DNA of 64,000 nucleotides from Lysinibacillus pakistanensis (GTDB taxonomy: Bacteria; Bacillota; Bacilli; Bacillales_A; Planococcaceae), in NCBI RefSeq assembly GCF_030123245.1, contig NZ_CP126101.1, positions 1,796,501 through 1,860,500 of the forward strand, in the 5' to 3' direction. Positions 8,175 through 17,182 of the stretch are shown in pieces (the first letter of the stretch is position 1; the number at the start of each line of letters is the position of its first letter). The notes below the pieces were generated by a model. That model did not search any database, was not told the origin of the DNA, and saw only the letters and a list, made by a program, of their open reading frames with translations. A program made the position numbers and the translations under genes.

Positions 8175-8433
8175 TTCCATATGATAGCAGTGATGTAGAG
8201 TCGTGTCACAAGTTAAAGCATCCCATAATAAGCTGCCAACGTTTTTTGTTTATGATAAGTATCCTGGAGGAATCGGATTAAGTGAAAAGGTCTATGATTT
8301 ATGGGAGGATTTATTAACAAAAACGCAGCACCATGTTATAAACTGTCCTTATGAAGCTGGCTGCCCATCTTGTATTGGTCCACAAGACTCTACGATGAAT
8401 GTAAAAGTAAAGTCGTCAAGTTACTTCAACTAA
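8175..8433 (+). pseudogene. Second DUF1998 helicase C-terminal relic
   Basis: Nearly the same DNA as 4886-5095: KASHNKLPTFFVYDKYPGG, KVYDLWEDLLTKTQHHVI, NCPYEAGCPSCIGP. This copy keeps the Trp that is a stop codon in the first copy and keeps the full NCPYEAGCPSC metal-binding motif. The 5' part is lost next to the IS scar at 7803-8140. Two decayed copies 3 kb apart imply a duplication before or during IS-mediated deletion. Confidence 0.75.
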
Positions 8434-8809
8434 TTAAATTATCATTATTAATTAAGTTAGAGGGTGAGAGGATATAGACTAAATCCTCATGAATGTATCA
8501 TCTTATTATTGAAGAAATATCCTGAATGAACGTGATAGGCAAATTATTAATGGTACACTGGTAATAGAAATACATCAAATTTTTCAATGAAGTAGTTTGG
8601 ATGTTAAATTTAACTGTACTTTCTTGAAAAAGTAAAAAACTTGTAAAATGATGCTAATGATTTGACATCAACCGGTTGAAACATTAGTACAAGAATATCG
8701 ATATAAAGAACTTGGAGTGGTTATGTTTAGTTACCAAAGTAGTTTACATTAACGAACGCCTGAAGTAGAAATCCTAAACAGACCAGTACTACCAGAGTTA
8801 GATGGAGTA
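8434..8809. other. Intergenic, no gene seen
   Basis: AT-rich. Immediately before the next gene, a frame in phase with it (PEVEILNRPVLPELDGVEVDK) reads back to a TAA near 8752 without a usable start, so it may be a remnant of a longer ancestral N-terminus. Confidence 0.4.
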
Positions 8810-8821
8810 GAGGTAGATAAA

Positions 8822-9373
8822 ATGAACATTAATCAAGTGACAAAAGAAAAGCTCGAAAAAACAATTGAACGCATGCAAAAGGCACTAGAATACAATGACC
8901 CAGAATATATGAGTGAATTGGTTCACGACCTTACCGAATTTGCGTATTTCTCAGGTTATAAAGAAGCGAAGAGTAGTCAACTCAACCAACCTACTAAGAA
9001 ACCAGATTTAAATAAGTACACAGAAATTTCTCCTAAGATTATTGATGCAAAAATCTCAAATCTCGTTTTTAATATGGGTGTCCCTTCGCACATAAAAGGT
9101 CATAAATATCTAATTGATGCTGTTGCACTAACGTATGAGAATCCTACGCTTATTGCTAAAGAAAAGAAAGATTTGTATCCCTATATTGCTAAAAGGTACA
9201 ATACCACCGCTAGTAGAGTCGAGCGAGCTATTCGTCATGCAATTGAAATTAGTTGGAGTAGAGGAAGCCTTGAATCAATTCTTGAATATCCGGAAACTAA
9301 GACAACAATTAAACCTACAAATAGCGAGTATATTAATTACCTAGCTAATATTATTCGTATCAATAACGAATAA
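8822..9373 (+). CDS. Receiver-less Spo0A paralogue (Spo0A effector domain protein)
   Basis: A 183-residue protein whose residues 77-180 match the Spo0A C-terminal DNA-binding domain: MGVPSHIKGHKYLIDA, DLYPYIAKRYNTTASRVER (recognition helix about 131-142), AIRHAIEISWSRG and KPTNSEYI. The phosphoacceptor receiver domain of Spo0A is absent. In its place are about 75 residues of mostly helical, charged sequence with no Asp-pocket motifs. The recognition helix matches Spo0A, so it would be expected to bind 0A boxes (TGTCGAA) without phosphorylation control, as a constitutive activator or competitor. Start ATG 8822 has GAGG 8 bases upstream. Confidence 0.85.
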   Translation: MNINQVTKEKLEKTIERMQKALEYNDPEYMSELVHDLTEFAYFSGYKEAKSSQLNQPTKKPDLNKYTEISPKIIDAKISNLVFNMGVPSHIKGHKYLIDAVALTYENPTLIAKEKKDLYPYIAKRYNTTASRVERAIRHAIEISWSRGSLESILEYPETKTTIKPTNSEYINYLANIIRINNE

Positions 9374-9644
9374 CCTACATCAAACAATTCAACTGAACAC
9401 CTAGATGGAATTTTAGATAGTAACTAACAAGCAGTATTTGGGTTATTTTTAAGTGACTATTCTTAGTATGAATTTTATTAGGTAGGGAAAGTTTCTGGTA
9501 TGATAAAAACAAACTCTTTAATAGCTGGAATAGGAGTGACCATTTTATTGGCAATATATGTTAAGGTGAAAAATTTTGATTTTGTTGGATCTTTTACATA
9601 TTTATAAGACTAAGAATTTATGTTTTAAAAATGGGAATAAAGCA
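9374..9644. other. Intergenic with a possible 35-codon membrane peptide
   Basis: A frame from ATG 9500 encodes MIKTNSLIAGIGVTILLAI... and ends at TAA near 9607. It is hydrophobic but has only a weak ribosome-binding site and is probably a relic. Nothing else is visible. Confidence 0.3.
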
Positions 9645-9656
9645 GAGGAGATACTA

Positions 9657-10058
9657 ATGGAAAAAGAAAAATTACCAAAAGTCGGGGTTGGAGCAGTTAT
9701 ATTAGATGAGAATAACCAGATTTTACTTGTATTACGCAAGAAATCGCCTGAAGCTGGTCATTGGAGTTTACCTGGTGGCAAAGTTGATTATATGGAAACA
9801 ATAGAAAACGCCGTAATACGTGAGATTAAGGAAGAGCTCGGGATTGACATCAAAATTGAACGATTACTATGTGTGACAAATCATATTGTTCAGTCGGAAG
9901 ATGTTCATTATGTTGCTCCTACTTTCATTGCGCATATTATTAAAGGTAAAGTACAAAATAAAGAGCCTCATGCTTTAGAAAAAGTACAATGGTTCCCGAT
10001 AAAGGATGTACCAGAAAACATTACGATTACAACAGACTATGCTCTTAAACAGTTGTAA
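9657..10058 (+). CDS. Nudix hydrolase (MutT-like)
   Basis: Start chosen at ATG 9657 (MEKEKLPKVGVG), with GAGGAG 6 bases upstream; the longer frame from 9576 lacks a ribosome-binding site. The 133-residue protein has its Nudix box from about residue 38, GGKVDYMETIENAVIRE followed by IKEELGI, with all the metal-binding Glu residues. It may hydrolyse nucleoside diphosphate derivatives; the true substrate is unknown. It lies 27 bases upstream of a HAD phosphatase gene and is probably co-transcribed, suggesting a small metabolite-cleanup unit. Confidence 0.85.
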   Translation: MEKEKLPKVGVGAVILDENNQILLVLRKKSPEAGHWSLPGGKVDYMETIENAVIREIKEELGIDIKIERLLCVTNHIVQSEDVHYVAPTFIAHIIKGKVQNKEPHALEKVQWFPIKDVPENITITTDYALKQL

Positions 10059-10085
10059 TGAAAAAGGAATTGCTAGGGAGGAATT

Positions 10086-10727
10086 ATGGATACTATATTA
10101 TTTGATTTAGACGGTACACTGCATGATAGCGAGAAATTGTATATTCAAGCATGCTGTAACTGTTTAGAGGCGATGAGAAAGAGCCAACTTACTGATGAAG
10201 AAAAAAATTATTTAATAGGAAAACCGATTACTAGAATTATAGATGAGTGGTTTAGTGGGCAAAAAATAGAGGTACTCGAATCATTCTTCAGACACTACGA
10301 AATGGTAAATAATCAAGTTCGAGAATATAATGGTATTTACGAGGTGTTAACTGAATTAAAAGGTAGAGGGACTACATTGGGAATCGTCTCATCAAAGTAT
10401 AAAAAATATGTTGTCCAGGAACTACACAAAACAAAGCTCTATCCTTTTTTTAATGTTATTGTAGGACTAGATGATTGTAAAGAGCATAAACCACATCCTG
10501 AACCGTTGTTAAAAGCAGTTAGAGAGCTACAAGTTGACCTAAAGAATTGTATTTATATTGGAGATCAACCGACAGATATTTTGGCTGCAAAAGCAGCTGG
10601 TATTAAAGGTTTTGGAGCACTATGGGGGGAAGGAGAAAAAGAAAAGTTAGAAAGTGCTTTGCCAACTGGTTTATTACAAAAACCAAAAGATATATTAGTC
10701 ATTAATCGTATTAACAGTGTTTGTTAA
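10086..10727 (+). CDS. HAD-superfamily hydrolase, phosphoglycolate-phosphatase-like
   Basis: A 213-residue HAD subfamily IA phosphatase. Motif I is DLDGTLHDS (nucleophile Asp about residue 7), motif II is in GIVSSKYKK, the conserved Lys is in CKEHKPHPEPL, and motif IV is YIGDQPTDILAAKAAG. An alpha-helical cap lies between motifs I and II (about 15-80). Such enzymes dephosphorylate small phosphometabolites. Start ATG 10086 follows GGGAGGA. It is the second gene of a unit with the Nudix gene and is followed by a terminator at 10791. Confidence 0.85.
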   Translation: MDTILFDLDGTLHDSEKLYIQACCNCLEAMRKSQLTDEEKNYLIGKPITRIIDEWFSGQKIEVLESFFRHYEMVNNQVREYNGIYEVLTELKGRGTTLGIVSSKYKKYVVQELHKTKLYPFFNVIVGLDDCKEHKPHPEPLLKAVRELQVDLKNCIYIGDQPTDILAAKAAGIKGFGALWGEGEKEKLESALPTGLLQKPKDILVINRINSVC

Positions 10728-10790
10728 AAAATATGACTACAATACTCCTGAGTTATATTACTCAAACAAATAGTGGTAAAAATAAACGTC

Positions 10791-10823
10791 AGGCACTGAT
10801 TAAATGTAAGTGCCTGTTTTTTT
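10791..10823 (+). terminator. Intrinsic terminator after Nudix-HAD unit
   Basis: AGGCACT pairs with AGTGCCT, followed by GTTTTTTTG. Confidence 0.75.
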
Positions 10824-11153
10824 GTTTCTGTCACAAGTAGTAGATTTTCAGCACTTCAAATTTGAGGAGTGAAATTGACCTAGTTCGAAATTGCGTTCAA
10901 TAGTTCATGGTGAACCCTCGTTAGAAATTTGCTTCAATCATATTAAAGGCACTTCTCAGTTTATAAGTTTTTATAAAGTGTGTATTACATTTGAGAAATA
11001 TTCAATGTGTTTCACATTATTTAGAAACAAAAATAATCTCAAATTCCTTATTTTGGTTTTATAATATATACCATACGTAATTCTTGAGCATACGTTATAG
11101 CATTCAGCTTAAATTGAACATTTTTTATTATCCTCATGCAAAGAAATAAAACA
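10824..11153. other. Intergenic, no gene seen
   Basis: AT-rich spacer between the HAD gene terminator and the 3' end of the convergent TauE gene. No coding frame or strong hairpin recognised. Confidence 0.5.
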
Positions 11154-11951
11154 TTAAAATAGCATATCAGAGACAACTTGAATAATTAGTAATAGAAAAA
11201 TAGCTGGAAGCAAAATTTGTACCCATCTTCCTTTGATATAAGGGACAATTTTTAATCCAATGTGTGAACCAATTATAGAGCCAACAGTAATCGGAATGGC
11301 AATACCCCAATTAACAATTCCATAAAAAAAATAAAATATAAACGCACTTATACAACTTGAAAATGTCACAAAGCGGGTCATTTCAGCAGCCTTTACATAA
11401 TTAAATTGCCTCTTTAAAAAGTATGTGATGTTTAAAAGTGCTGATCCTGGCCCAAACCCACCATCGTATGTTCCTATAAAAAATGGGACGAATAAAGTAG
11501 TTAGCTTTTTATTGCCTTCTTGCATAGAAACTAGTTGCTCAGTGTCTGATTGTTCATTTACTAACCCAGTTTTTTTGCTTTTTAAAACAACAAAAAACAT
11601 AGCAATTAACACAATGCAAGCAATTATATTCATCGTTTGTTCCAATAATCTTGTTGTGAAAAAAGCACCGAATATTCCGCCTAATCCAGCAAATAACATG
11701 AGTGGCAGCATTTCTTTGAGTTTAACTTTTCTTTTTAAAACAAGTACCAAAATTGTCGAAAATGAAGATATTCCTGTTGCAAATTTATTAATTGCAACTG
11801 TCGCGTGAATAGGTATCCCAACTAATAAAAGGGCAGGTAGTAATACAAATCCTGCTGCTCCAAACATGACACCGATAATAGCAGCAAGTATGCCAATTCC
11901 ACATAATAAAAGATCATCTGTGGATAACCATTCCAATAATAAGTTTTCCAA
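11154..11951 (-). CDS. Sulfite exporter TauE/SafE family permease
   Basis: A 265-residue, mostly hydrophobic protein with about eight membrane segments and the TSUP-family repeats: GxxxGxxFGAAGFVLLPALLL near the N-terminus and GTYDGGFGPGSALLN in the middle, with HIGLKI near the end. The family exports organosulfonates, sulfite or other small anions. Start ATG 11951 is preceded by GGGGGG. It is divergent from the LysR regulator at 12057, which is the likely controller of this promoter region. Confidence 0.85.
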   Translation of the reverse strand: MENLLLEWLSTDDLLLCGIGILAAIIGVMFGAAGFVLLPALLLVGIPIHATVAINKFATGISSFSTILVLVLKRKVKLKEMLPLMLFAGLGGIFGAFFTTRLLEQTMNIIACIVLIAMFFVVLKSKKTGLVNEQSDTEQLVSMQEGNKKLTTLFVPFFIGTYDGGFGPGSALLNITYFLKRQFNYVKAAEMTRFVTFSSCISAFIFYFFYGIVNWGIAIPITVGSIIGSHIGLKIVPYIKGRWVQILLPAIFLLLIIQVVSDMLF

Positions 11952-12056
11952 ACAAAACCCCCCTAACTTCTACATTTAAATTACTGCTATACTAGTAGTA
12001 AGACAAATACATTAAAATTGTTTATTCATAAAATAAGGTTATGAATGGGTGGAAAT

Positions 12057-12944
12057 ATGAATTTACATACATTACGTATTTTTACAAAAGTCGCAGAGCA
12101 AGGGAGCATTACAAATGCAGCAAGCTCACTACATATTAGTCAACCTGCTGTCACTGCTCAGATTCGTAAACTAGAACGGGAAATAGGAGCTAAATTAATT
12201 ACAGGTAAGGGGAGAGGAATTCAGCTAACCTCTGAAGGGAAATTTCTTTATGAGCAAGGATTACGTTTGTTTCAATTGGAAAACCAAATTGATAATAAAT
12301 TTAAAACATTTTTAGAGAAAAAGGAGAAAGTACAAATTGCTTCTTCCTATATTTCAACAAATTATATTTTACCGCCAATAATTGCTAGTTATAAACTCGA
12401 AAATCCAAATATTGATGTGTATGTATCATTAGGAAATGTACAATCTGTTGAGCAACGTGTGCTTAATTATGAAGTTGATTTTGGCTTTGTTGTTCAAAGT
12501 AACATCAATCATGAAGATTTAAGCTTTGAGAAAATTCTCGATATCCCATTCTGGTTCGTTGTTCATCCAATGCATCCTTTAGCAAATAAAGATGTATCGA
12601 TATTTGAGTTAAGTGAACATGATTTTATTTACAGGGAAAGAGGTAGTTCAACTCTTGATTTGTTAGAGGCTATTTTTTATACCCATAATTGCCCATTACC
12701 AAAATTCGGTTTACAAATGCAAGGCTTACTTGAATCGATAAAGGTAGTTGAGGCGGGGTATGGAATGGCACTTGTACCAGCCTGTAGCGTAACGGAAACA
12801 TTGGCATGTGGAAGGCTTGCTCGGGTCTTTGTGCAGCAAGGCGAAATTAATCAAAGTTTATATATTTGTACAAGAAGAATGGATGAGAGAGAACATCCAT
12901 TCATTCACTATTTAAAAAATTTTTTAATGAAGTCAGATTCTTAA
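12057..12944 (+). CDS. LysR-family transcriptional regulator
   Basis: Starts at ATG 12057 (MNLHTLRIFTKVAE), the canonical LysR opening, with GGGTGG just upstream. The N-terminal helix-turn-helix (GSITNAASSLHISQPAVTAQ) is at about residues 16-37, and the periplasmic-binding-fold sensor domain runs from about 90 to 295. LysR proteins usually control the divergent neighbour, here the TauE exporter, in response to a small ligand. The stop codon lies inside a terminator hairpin (about 12930-12954, then T7). Confidence 0.85.
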   Translation: MNLHTLRIFTKVAEQGSITNAASSLHISQPAVTAQIRKLEREIGAKLITGKGRGIQLTSEGKFLYEQGLRLFQLENQIDNKFKTFLEKKEKVQIASSYISTNYILPPIIASYKLENPNIDVYVSLGNVQSVEQRVLNYEVDFGFVVQSNINHEDLSFEKILDIPFWFVVHPMHPLANKDVSIFELSEHDFIYRERGSSTLDLLEAIFYTHNCPLPKFGLQMQGLLESIKVVEAGYGMALVPACSVTETLACGRLARVFVQQGEINQSLYICTRRMDEREHPFIHYLKNFLMKSDS

Positions 12945-12961
12945 CTTCTGGCTTAGTTTTT
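12930..12961 (+). terminator. Intrinsic terminator overlapping the lysR stop
   Basis: AAGTCAGA and TCTGGCTT form the stem around TTCTTAACT, followed by AGTTTTTTTA. The stop codon is in the loop. Confidence 0.65.
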
Positions 12962-13435
12962 TTATTTCTGGAAATTATGCAACGAAGGGATTGAAGGGGG
13001 TTACAAGGGTATATAGTGTTTGCTGCCGTTTCTGAGTTTCTTAAGCACTTGCGATAATATTTTTTGAGCGTATGTATATAATTTAAGTGTTTATAATATA
13101 TACCTAATATACATGTACTATTTATGAGAGAAAATGGTTATGCCTGTTTGAAAATTAATCTTATCTGACAGAGAGATCTTCAATAACGAAGCAGCAGTGA
13201 CAGGAACACTTGTAACCTTTGTAGATAGACAAACTTCTTTACACAATTATATATTATAGTTTTTTTCTATCATTATCATAGAAATCATGTGATAGACGAA
13301 TGAATGAGTTCTTTTTACAATGAAGACAAGAAACTCATGCAAAAACAATGAAAAGTGAGTTTTGATTAGTAATAGTGTCAAGAATTTTTCGACTCCAAAA
13401 ATTTACAAAGTAAAAAAGTAACACAAAACAATGAC
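12962..13435. other. Long promoter region upstream of the CoA-transferase gene
   Basis: Almost 490 bases without a gene. AT-rich, with no clear palindrome or riboswitch-like fold recognised. The length suggests regulated transcription of the gene at 13449. Confidence 0.4.
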
Positions 13436-13448
13436 GAGGTGATTATTT

Positions 13449-14969
13449 ATGCAAAAAGATTTAAGTCAATTCATTAGAAGTACAGCATTTTTGGACAAGG
13501 TTGTTTCAGCAGAGGAGGCAGCTTCCTGGATTGAAGATGGAATGAACCTTGGAATGAGTGGATTTACATTATTCGGTGAGCCAAAGGAATTTCCACTTGC
13601 ACTTTCAAAGCGGGGAAAGAATGAAAACTTCAAAGTCAACTTATATACTGGTGCTTCATTAGGGCCAACTGCTGACCAATCTATGGCAGAGGCAGAGATC
13701 ATTAACTTACGTGTTCCCTACCAAGGAAACTCTGTCATGCGTGGGAAAATCAACAAAGGTGAGATATACTACATTGACCAGCATTTATCACATACTGCAG
13801 AGGAAGTAAGAAAAGGAACATTAGGAAAAATTGACTATGCCATTATCGAAGCAGCTGGAATTACTGAAGAAGGTTATATTATTCCAACTGGATCTGTAGG
13901 AAATTCACCAATTTTTATAGAAAAAGCTGAAAACGTTATTATTGAAATTAATACTACGGCACCTAAAGCATACGAAGGTCTTCATGATATCTTTGTACAG
14001 AAAGAGCAAGGTGAGCGTAGAGAAATTCCAATTTATAAAGTTTCAGATCGAATTGGAGAAATTGGCATCAAAGTCGATCCAGAAAAAGTAAAAGGTATCG
14101 TTTTATCAGAGCAGCCTGATGTTCCTTCACCATTATTTGAACCAAACGAAGAAACACAGCAAATTGCCAATCACTTATTAGACTTCTTAGCCGGTGAAGT
14201 AGCAGCAGGAAAATTACCAGAGTCATTAGCTCCGTTGCAATCAGGCGTAGGATCTGTTGCGAATGCTGTTTTAAATGGTATGAAAAATTCTCAATTTAAA
14301 GATCTTGAAGTGTTTTCTGAGGTACTACAGGATGGTGTCTTTGATTTAATTGATGCTGGTATCGTTAAATTTGCAGCTGGGACTGCATTTTCCCTTTCGA
14401 AAAAGCGTGTTGATTCATTAGCAGAAGATTTAGAGAAATATAAAGATAAAATTATGTTTAGGCCTCAAGAAATTTCGAATAATCCAGAAGTTATTCGTCG
14501 TTTAGGCGTGATTTCTTTTAACACGGCAATAGAAGTAGATATTTACGGAAACGTCAATTCAACTCACATTAACGGAACAAAAATTATGAATGGTATTGGT
14601 GGATCTGGGGACTTTGCTCGAAACGCTAGAATTACCATCTTTGTAACGTCTTCGCTAGCAAAAGATGGAGCGATTTCAACGATTGTGCCTTTCGTATCGC
14701 ATATTGACCATACAGAGCATGATGTAGATATAATTGTGACAGAGCAAGGATATGCCGATCTTCGTGGACTTCCACCTGTAAAGAGAGCGGAAAAGCTTAT
14801 CGAAATCGCACATCCTAAGTATAGACCACAATTACGTGCTTACTTTGAAGAAGCGAAAGAGAAGGTCGGCGGACAAACACCACATATTCTAAAAAAAGCT
14901 TTCTCTTTCCATACAAATCTAATAGAAAAAGGAACAATGTTAATGGAAGAGAAAGAAGTAACAAATTAA
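13449..14969 (+). CDS. Acetyl-CoA hydrolase/succinyl-CoA:acetate CoA-transferase family protein
   Basis: A 506-residue class I CoA-transferase (Cat1/AarC type). The two halves carry the N-terminal NLGMSGFTLFGEPK region, the catalytic Glu in FSEVLQDGVFDL (about residue 291) and the CoA-binding loop GIGGSGDFARNA (about 382-393). These enzymes move CoA between succinate, acetate, propionate and related acids, or hydrolyse acetyl-CoA. It is cytoplasmic. Start ATG 13449 has GAGGTGAT upstream. It is a single gene with a long upstream region, so probably regulated by carbon source. Confidence 0.85.
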   Translation: MQKDLSQFIRSTAFLDKVVSAEEAASWIEDGMNLGMSGFTLFGEPKEFPLALSKRGKNENFKVNLYTGASLGPTADQSMAEAEIINLRVPYQGNSVMRGKINKGEIYYIDQHLSHTAEEVRKGTLGKIDYAIIEAAGITEEGYIIPTGSVGNSPIFIEKAENVIIEINTTAPKAYEGLHDIFVQKEQGERREIPIYKVSDRIGEIGIKVDPEKVKGIVLSEQPDVPSPLFEPNEETQQIANHLLDFLAGEVAAGKLPESLAPLQSGVGSVANAVLNGMKNSQFKDLEVFSEVLQDGVFDLIDAGIVKFAAGTAFSLSKKRVDSLAEDLEKYKDKIMFRPQEISNNPEVIRRLGVISFNTAIEVDIYGNVNSTHINGTKIMNGIGGSGDFARNARITIFVTSSLAKDGAISTIVPFVSHIDHTEHDVDIIVTEQGYADLRGLPPVKRAEKLIEIAHPKYRPQLRAYFEEAKEKVGGQTPHILKKAFSFHTNLIEKGTMLMEEKEVTN

Positions 14970-15057
14970 TATTCGGGGTTACATCTATTATTATCAGTGA
15001 AATGAATATCCAAAAGAATAATGACTATCAAGTTAAATAGGGAGAAGGGGACTAAAA

Positions 15058-15567
15058 ATGGATGTAAGATACCCAATTGGCAAGCTACAGGTTCCTGAAA
15101 AAGTAACATTGTTAAATATACAAGAATGGCTAAAGAAAATTGACACTTATACTACTCGACTTAGAGAAACAGTAGGGGCATTAAATGAAGAGGAATTAAG
15201 CAGAACTTATCGTGATGGTGGCTGGACAGTTCGTCAACTTGTTCATCACATTGCAGATTCACAGTTGAACATGTATCAACGTTTGAAGCTAGCTTTAACA
15301 GATGAGAATCCAATAGTACCAGCTTTTGATGAAGAAAAGTGGGCGATTCAACCAGATACAATGCTTCCTGTAGAAACCTCAATTAAAATGCTAGAAGGAA
15401 TAAATGAGCGTATCGTATTTTTAGGAAATAATTTAACTGAAGTTCAATTAGATCGAATTTTTAACCACCAGACAAACGGTAAAATAACAGTTGCAACGAA
15501 GATGGCAAAGTTAGCTTGGCACGAAGAGCATCACCTAGCCCACATACAAATCGCATTAACACAGTAA
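15058..15567 (+). CDS. bstA: DinB-like bacillithiol transferase (BstA/YfiT family)
   Basis: A 169-residue four-helix DinB/YfiT protein. Metal-ligand histidines are visible in RQLVHHIADSQ (about residue 63) and in WHEEHHLAHI near the C-terminus. The PIGKLQVP start and the GWTVRQLVHHIADS motif match the YfiT branch, described as metal-dependent S-transferases using bacillithiol. It probably detoxifies electrophiles. Start ATG 15058 is preceded by a GGAGAAGGGG run. It has its own terminator downstream, shared with the convergent two-component locus. The symbol is by family resemblance only. Confidence 0.75.
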   Translation: MDVRYPIGKLQVPEKVTLLNIQEWLKKIDTYTTRLRETVGALNEEELSRTYRDGGWTVRQLVHHIADSQLNMYQRLKLALTDENPIVPAFDEEKWAIQPDTMLPVETSIKMLEGINERIVFLGNNLTEVQLDRIFNHQTNGKITVATKMAKLAWHEEHHLAHIQIALTQ

Positions 15568-15680
15568 TCCAATTTGTATGGGAGTGGCTTAGGTTCAATA
15601 AGTAGTATTCGCCTATGTTATTGGTTATTTGATTTTATTGTTTGTGAAGTATCTACCTTTAAAAATTTTACAACCATATT

Positions 15681-15722
15681 GATAACCCCGTCCTAGATTT
15701 GGAGCGGGGTTATACTTTTTCT
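15681..15722. terminator. Bidirectional terminator between bstA-like gene and kinase gene
   Basis: ATAACCCCG and CGGGGTTAT form a 9-bp stem with TTTTT on the plus side. It serves the convergent genes ending at 15567 (+) and 15767 (-). Confidence 0.75.
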
Positions 15723-15766
15723 AATTTGGATATAATTGAGAACGCTTTTATTGTTAATACTGGGGT

Positions 15767-17182
15767 TTAATATTGTTTTAAATCTCCATCCTCATTTTGT
15801 GTTTGTATGGGGAATTCCATAATAACTTCTAAACCTCTTTGATTTTCTTCTTTTGATAGAATAAGCTGGCCATAATGCGCTTGTAAAATCCGTTCCACCA
15901 TTGGAAGCCCAAGTCCACGACCTTGCTGAACATTCTTCTTTCTTCTTGATGAATAAGGCAATTCGGTTATCTCTTTCAATTGCTCTTGAGGAATTCCTCG
16001 TCCATTATCTCTGACAATAAAGTAATATTTAGAAGAATCTTCAGATAGAAAGGTTTCCAGAATGATTCTGCAGCCTTGAGGATTATGATGCACACTATTA
16101 TTGACAAGATTACTGATTGCCCGAAGTAGTAATTTCTCATCTCCATTGACTTTAATAGCTTCATCAGCTAATTTTAGTTCAATGTCATATCGCACATCCA
16201 ATCCGTTATTCAAAAAATCTGCTACAACTTGTCTTGCTAAAACTGATAATCTTATATCCTTCAAATGCAACGGTTGCATTTCATATTCTAGCATCGAGAC
16301 CAAATTCAAGTCGCTTACAAGTGAGCGTAACTTTTCACCCTGCCGCCTAATAATACCAGATTGATGCCTTTGCTCCTTTGGCAAGTCTGAGTTATCCTCC
16401 ATTTCACTTGCATAGCCCAAGATCATAGAAAGTGGTGTCCTAATATCATGAGAAATCCCGGATATCCAATTGGAGCGTGCTTCATCTCTTGCCTTCAAGG
16501 CAATCGTCTTTTTTTGAAGCTTATCTGATGCGGAATTGATGCTTTTTGCCAAATCACCAAATAAGCCTTTAGAATCCAATTGTACTTTTTCCTCTCTAGC
16601 AAGATTGTGGACACCCTCTACAAGAGGTTGTATTCTTCTAATCAGACGTGTGCCAATTACAACAGAAATCAATAGAGCAAGTGCCACATTAAAGAATAGC
16701 AATAGTACAAGTTTTAGTGGCAAAGAACTTACCCAGTTAGAAAGAAAATCAAATTGATACTTCCAATGGCTTTCCTTAGGATATCCCAGCACAACTAAGC
16801 CATCATCGTGCTCCCAAATATAGACAGGATATTTCATAAGATAATAGCGAGAAAACTTTGCTACATCAACAAGATTGTATTGTCGAGGCACATCATTAGG
16901 TAGATGATAATCCCATTTCACATGACCATCCTCACCAAGCAACATAACCCATGACTGATTATATTCCAGAAGTTTTACTGCATCCTCATTTAAACTATAG
17001 CTGTCGTTTTGCTTGTCCAATCCTAGTGCTACTTGCTTAAGCACACCTTCTGGAGAAGGTTGCTGGTTAATTTCTTTGAACACCAATGTCCCTAGCAGAA
17101 TGAAATTAAAAATAAGCAAAAATATTGAAATAAAGATGGTTGCGGTGACGAATCGACGTAGTATACGAAATATCCCTTCCAC
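15767..17182 (-). CDS. Sensor histidine kinase of a lantibiotic-type two-component system
   Basis: A 471-residue kinase. Membrane helices at about residues 13-35 and 153-178 enclose an extracellular loop of some 115 residues. A HAMP-like linker follows, then HisKA with the phospho-His in GISHDIRTPLS (about 245), then HATPase motifs: N-box LVNNSVHHNP, G1 DNGRGIP and G2 GRGLGLPMVERI. It lies directly after the response regulator (its start codon adjoins that gene's stop) at the end of an ABC-yxeA-RR-HK unit. In similar loci such kinases sense cationic peptides or lantibiotics and induce the transporter. Confidence 0.85.
   Translation of the reverse strand: MEGIFRILRRFVTATIFISIFLLIFNFILLGTLVFKEINQQPSPEGVLKQVALGLDKQNDSYSLNEDAVKLLEYNQSWVMLLGEDGHVKWDYHLPNDVPRQYNLVDVAKFSRYYLMKYPVYIWEHDDGLVVLGYPKESHWKYQFDFLSNWVSSLPLKLVLLLFFNVALALLISVVIGTRLIRRIQPLVEGVHNLAREEKVQLDSKGLFGDLAKSINSASDKLQKKTIALKARDEARSNWISGISHDIRTPLSMILGYASEMEDNSDLPKEQRHQSGIIRRQGEKLRSLVSDLNLVSMLEYEMQPLHLKDIRLSVLARQVVADFLNNGLDVRYDIELKLADEAIKVNGDEKLLLRAISNLVNNSVHHNPQGCRIILETFLSEDSSKYYFIVRDNGRGIPQEQLKEITELPYSSRRKKNVQQGRGLGLPMVERILQAHYGQLILSKEENQRGLEVIMEFPIQTQNEDGDLKQY

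Noticed and set aside
11425..11808. A 127-codon frame opposite the TauE gene
   Set aside because: It is antisense to a well-conserved membrane protein and has no motif of its own.
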